The notes under the pieces: generated by a model
What the model was told of the DNA's origin: nothing
Databases searched by the model: none
Seen by the model: the letters and a program-made list of their open reading frames with translations, nothing else
Shown: positions 6,188 through 6,349 of the stretch, in pieces
Numbering within the stretch: the first letter of the stretch is position 1
Layout: every line of letters begins with the position of its first letter
Program-made: the position numbers and the translations under genes
NCBI GenBank assembly: GCA_946545505.1
Contig: CAMNNN010000090.1
Coordinates: 1-6,349, forward strand
Direction: 5' to 3'
Length of the DNA stretch: 6,349 bases
Origin: an uncultured Clostridia bacterium
GTDB lineage: Bacteria > Bacillota > Clostridia > Saccharofermentanales > Saccharofermentanaceae

Positions 6188-6213
6188 TAGGAATTGATTG
6201 GAGGAATTAACAT

Positions 6214-6349
6214 ATGTCTAGAGTTAAAAGAGGAATTAGAACAAGAGCTCGTCATAAGAAGATTTTAAAGCAGGCTAAGGGCTACTTCGGTAAGAAGAGC
6301 AAGCTCTTCAAGGTTGCTAACCAGCAGGTATTAAAGTCCGGTAACTATG
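6214..6349 (+). CDS. rplT: 50S ribosomal protein L20 (bL20), 3'-truncated by the window edge
   Basis: The first 45 codons of L20, an early-assembly 23S rRNA-binding protein that also represses its own operon in Bacillus and E. coli. The visible part begins [20 protein letters not shown] and continues through [19 protein letters not shown] to KSGNY, a clear bL20 N-terminus with its basic RNA-binding tail. The full protein is usually about 118 residues. GGAGG (6200-6204) lies nine bases before the ATG, and the gap from rpmI is 26 bases. It is the likely ligand of the leader at 5308-5425. Confidence 0.96.
   Translation, partial: MSRVKRGIRTRARHKKILKQAKGYFGKKSKLFKVANQQVLKSGNY

Overview
The window looks like the chromosome of a clostridial Bacillota, probably an anaerobic gut or rumen type. 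This rests on the short archaeal-type leuC/leuD pair, strong GGAGG ribosome sites at nearly every gene, and an infC-rpmI-rplT operon preceded by a transcription-attenuation leader in the style of Firmicutes L20 leaders. The genus cannot be read from the sequence with confidence.

Region 1 (1-2590, plus strand) is the 3' part of a leucine biosynthesis operon. It holds leuC (5' end outside the window), leuD and leuB, packed with gaps of 14 and 1 bases. LeuC and LeuD form isopropylmalate isomerase, and LeuB oxidises its product. All key catalytic and cluster residues that can be checked are present.

Region 2 (2599-3774, minus strand) is a class I PLP-dependent aminotransferase that converges on leuB with only 8 bases between the stop codons. 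Its promoter lies in a compact divergent regulatory region (about 3800-3915), back to back with the promoter of the next plus-strand gene. Small repeats there could be operators.

Region 3 (3929-5124, plus strand) is the accessory part. It contains a GTG-started, six-helix membrane protein of unknown function and a small predicted lipoprotein that I do not recognise. A hairpin and a small palindrome lie between them.

Region 4 (5122-5444) has no gene. Its first part is a dense nested palindrome (5122-5249) built from eight copies of a TGATGAR heptamer, starting inside the lipoprotein stop codon. Its second part is a TTGACA promoter, a structured leader and a strong intrinsic terminator just upstream of infC.

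Region 5 (5445-6349, plus strand) is the translation operon: infC, which appears to start at a rare ATC codon, then rpmI, and rplT cut by the window end. The leader probably lets L20 control the operon, and the ATC start probably lets IF3 control itself.

Most of the window is ordinary housekeeping DNA. I see no defence system, CRISPR array, transposase or new multi-gene system. The parts most worth a second look are the nested palindrome, the leader with its possible antiterminator, the ATC start and the membrane protein with its divergent control region.
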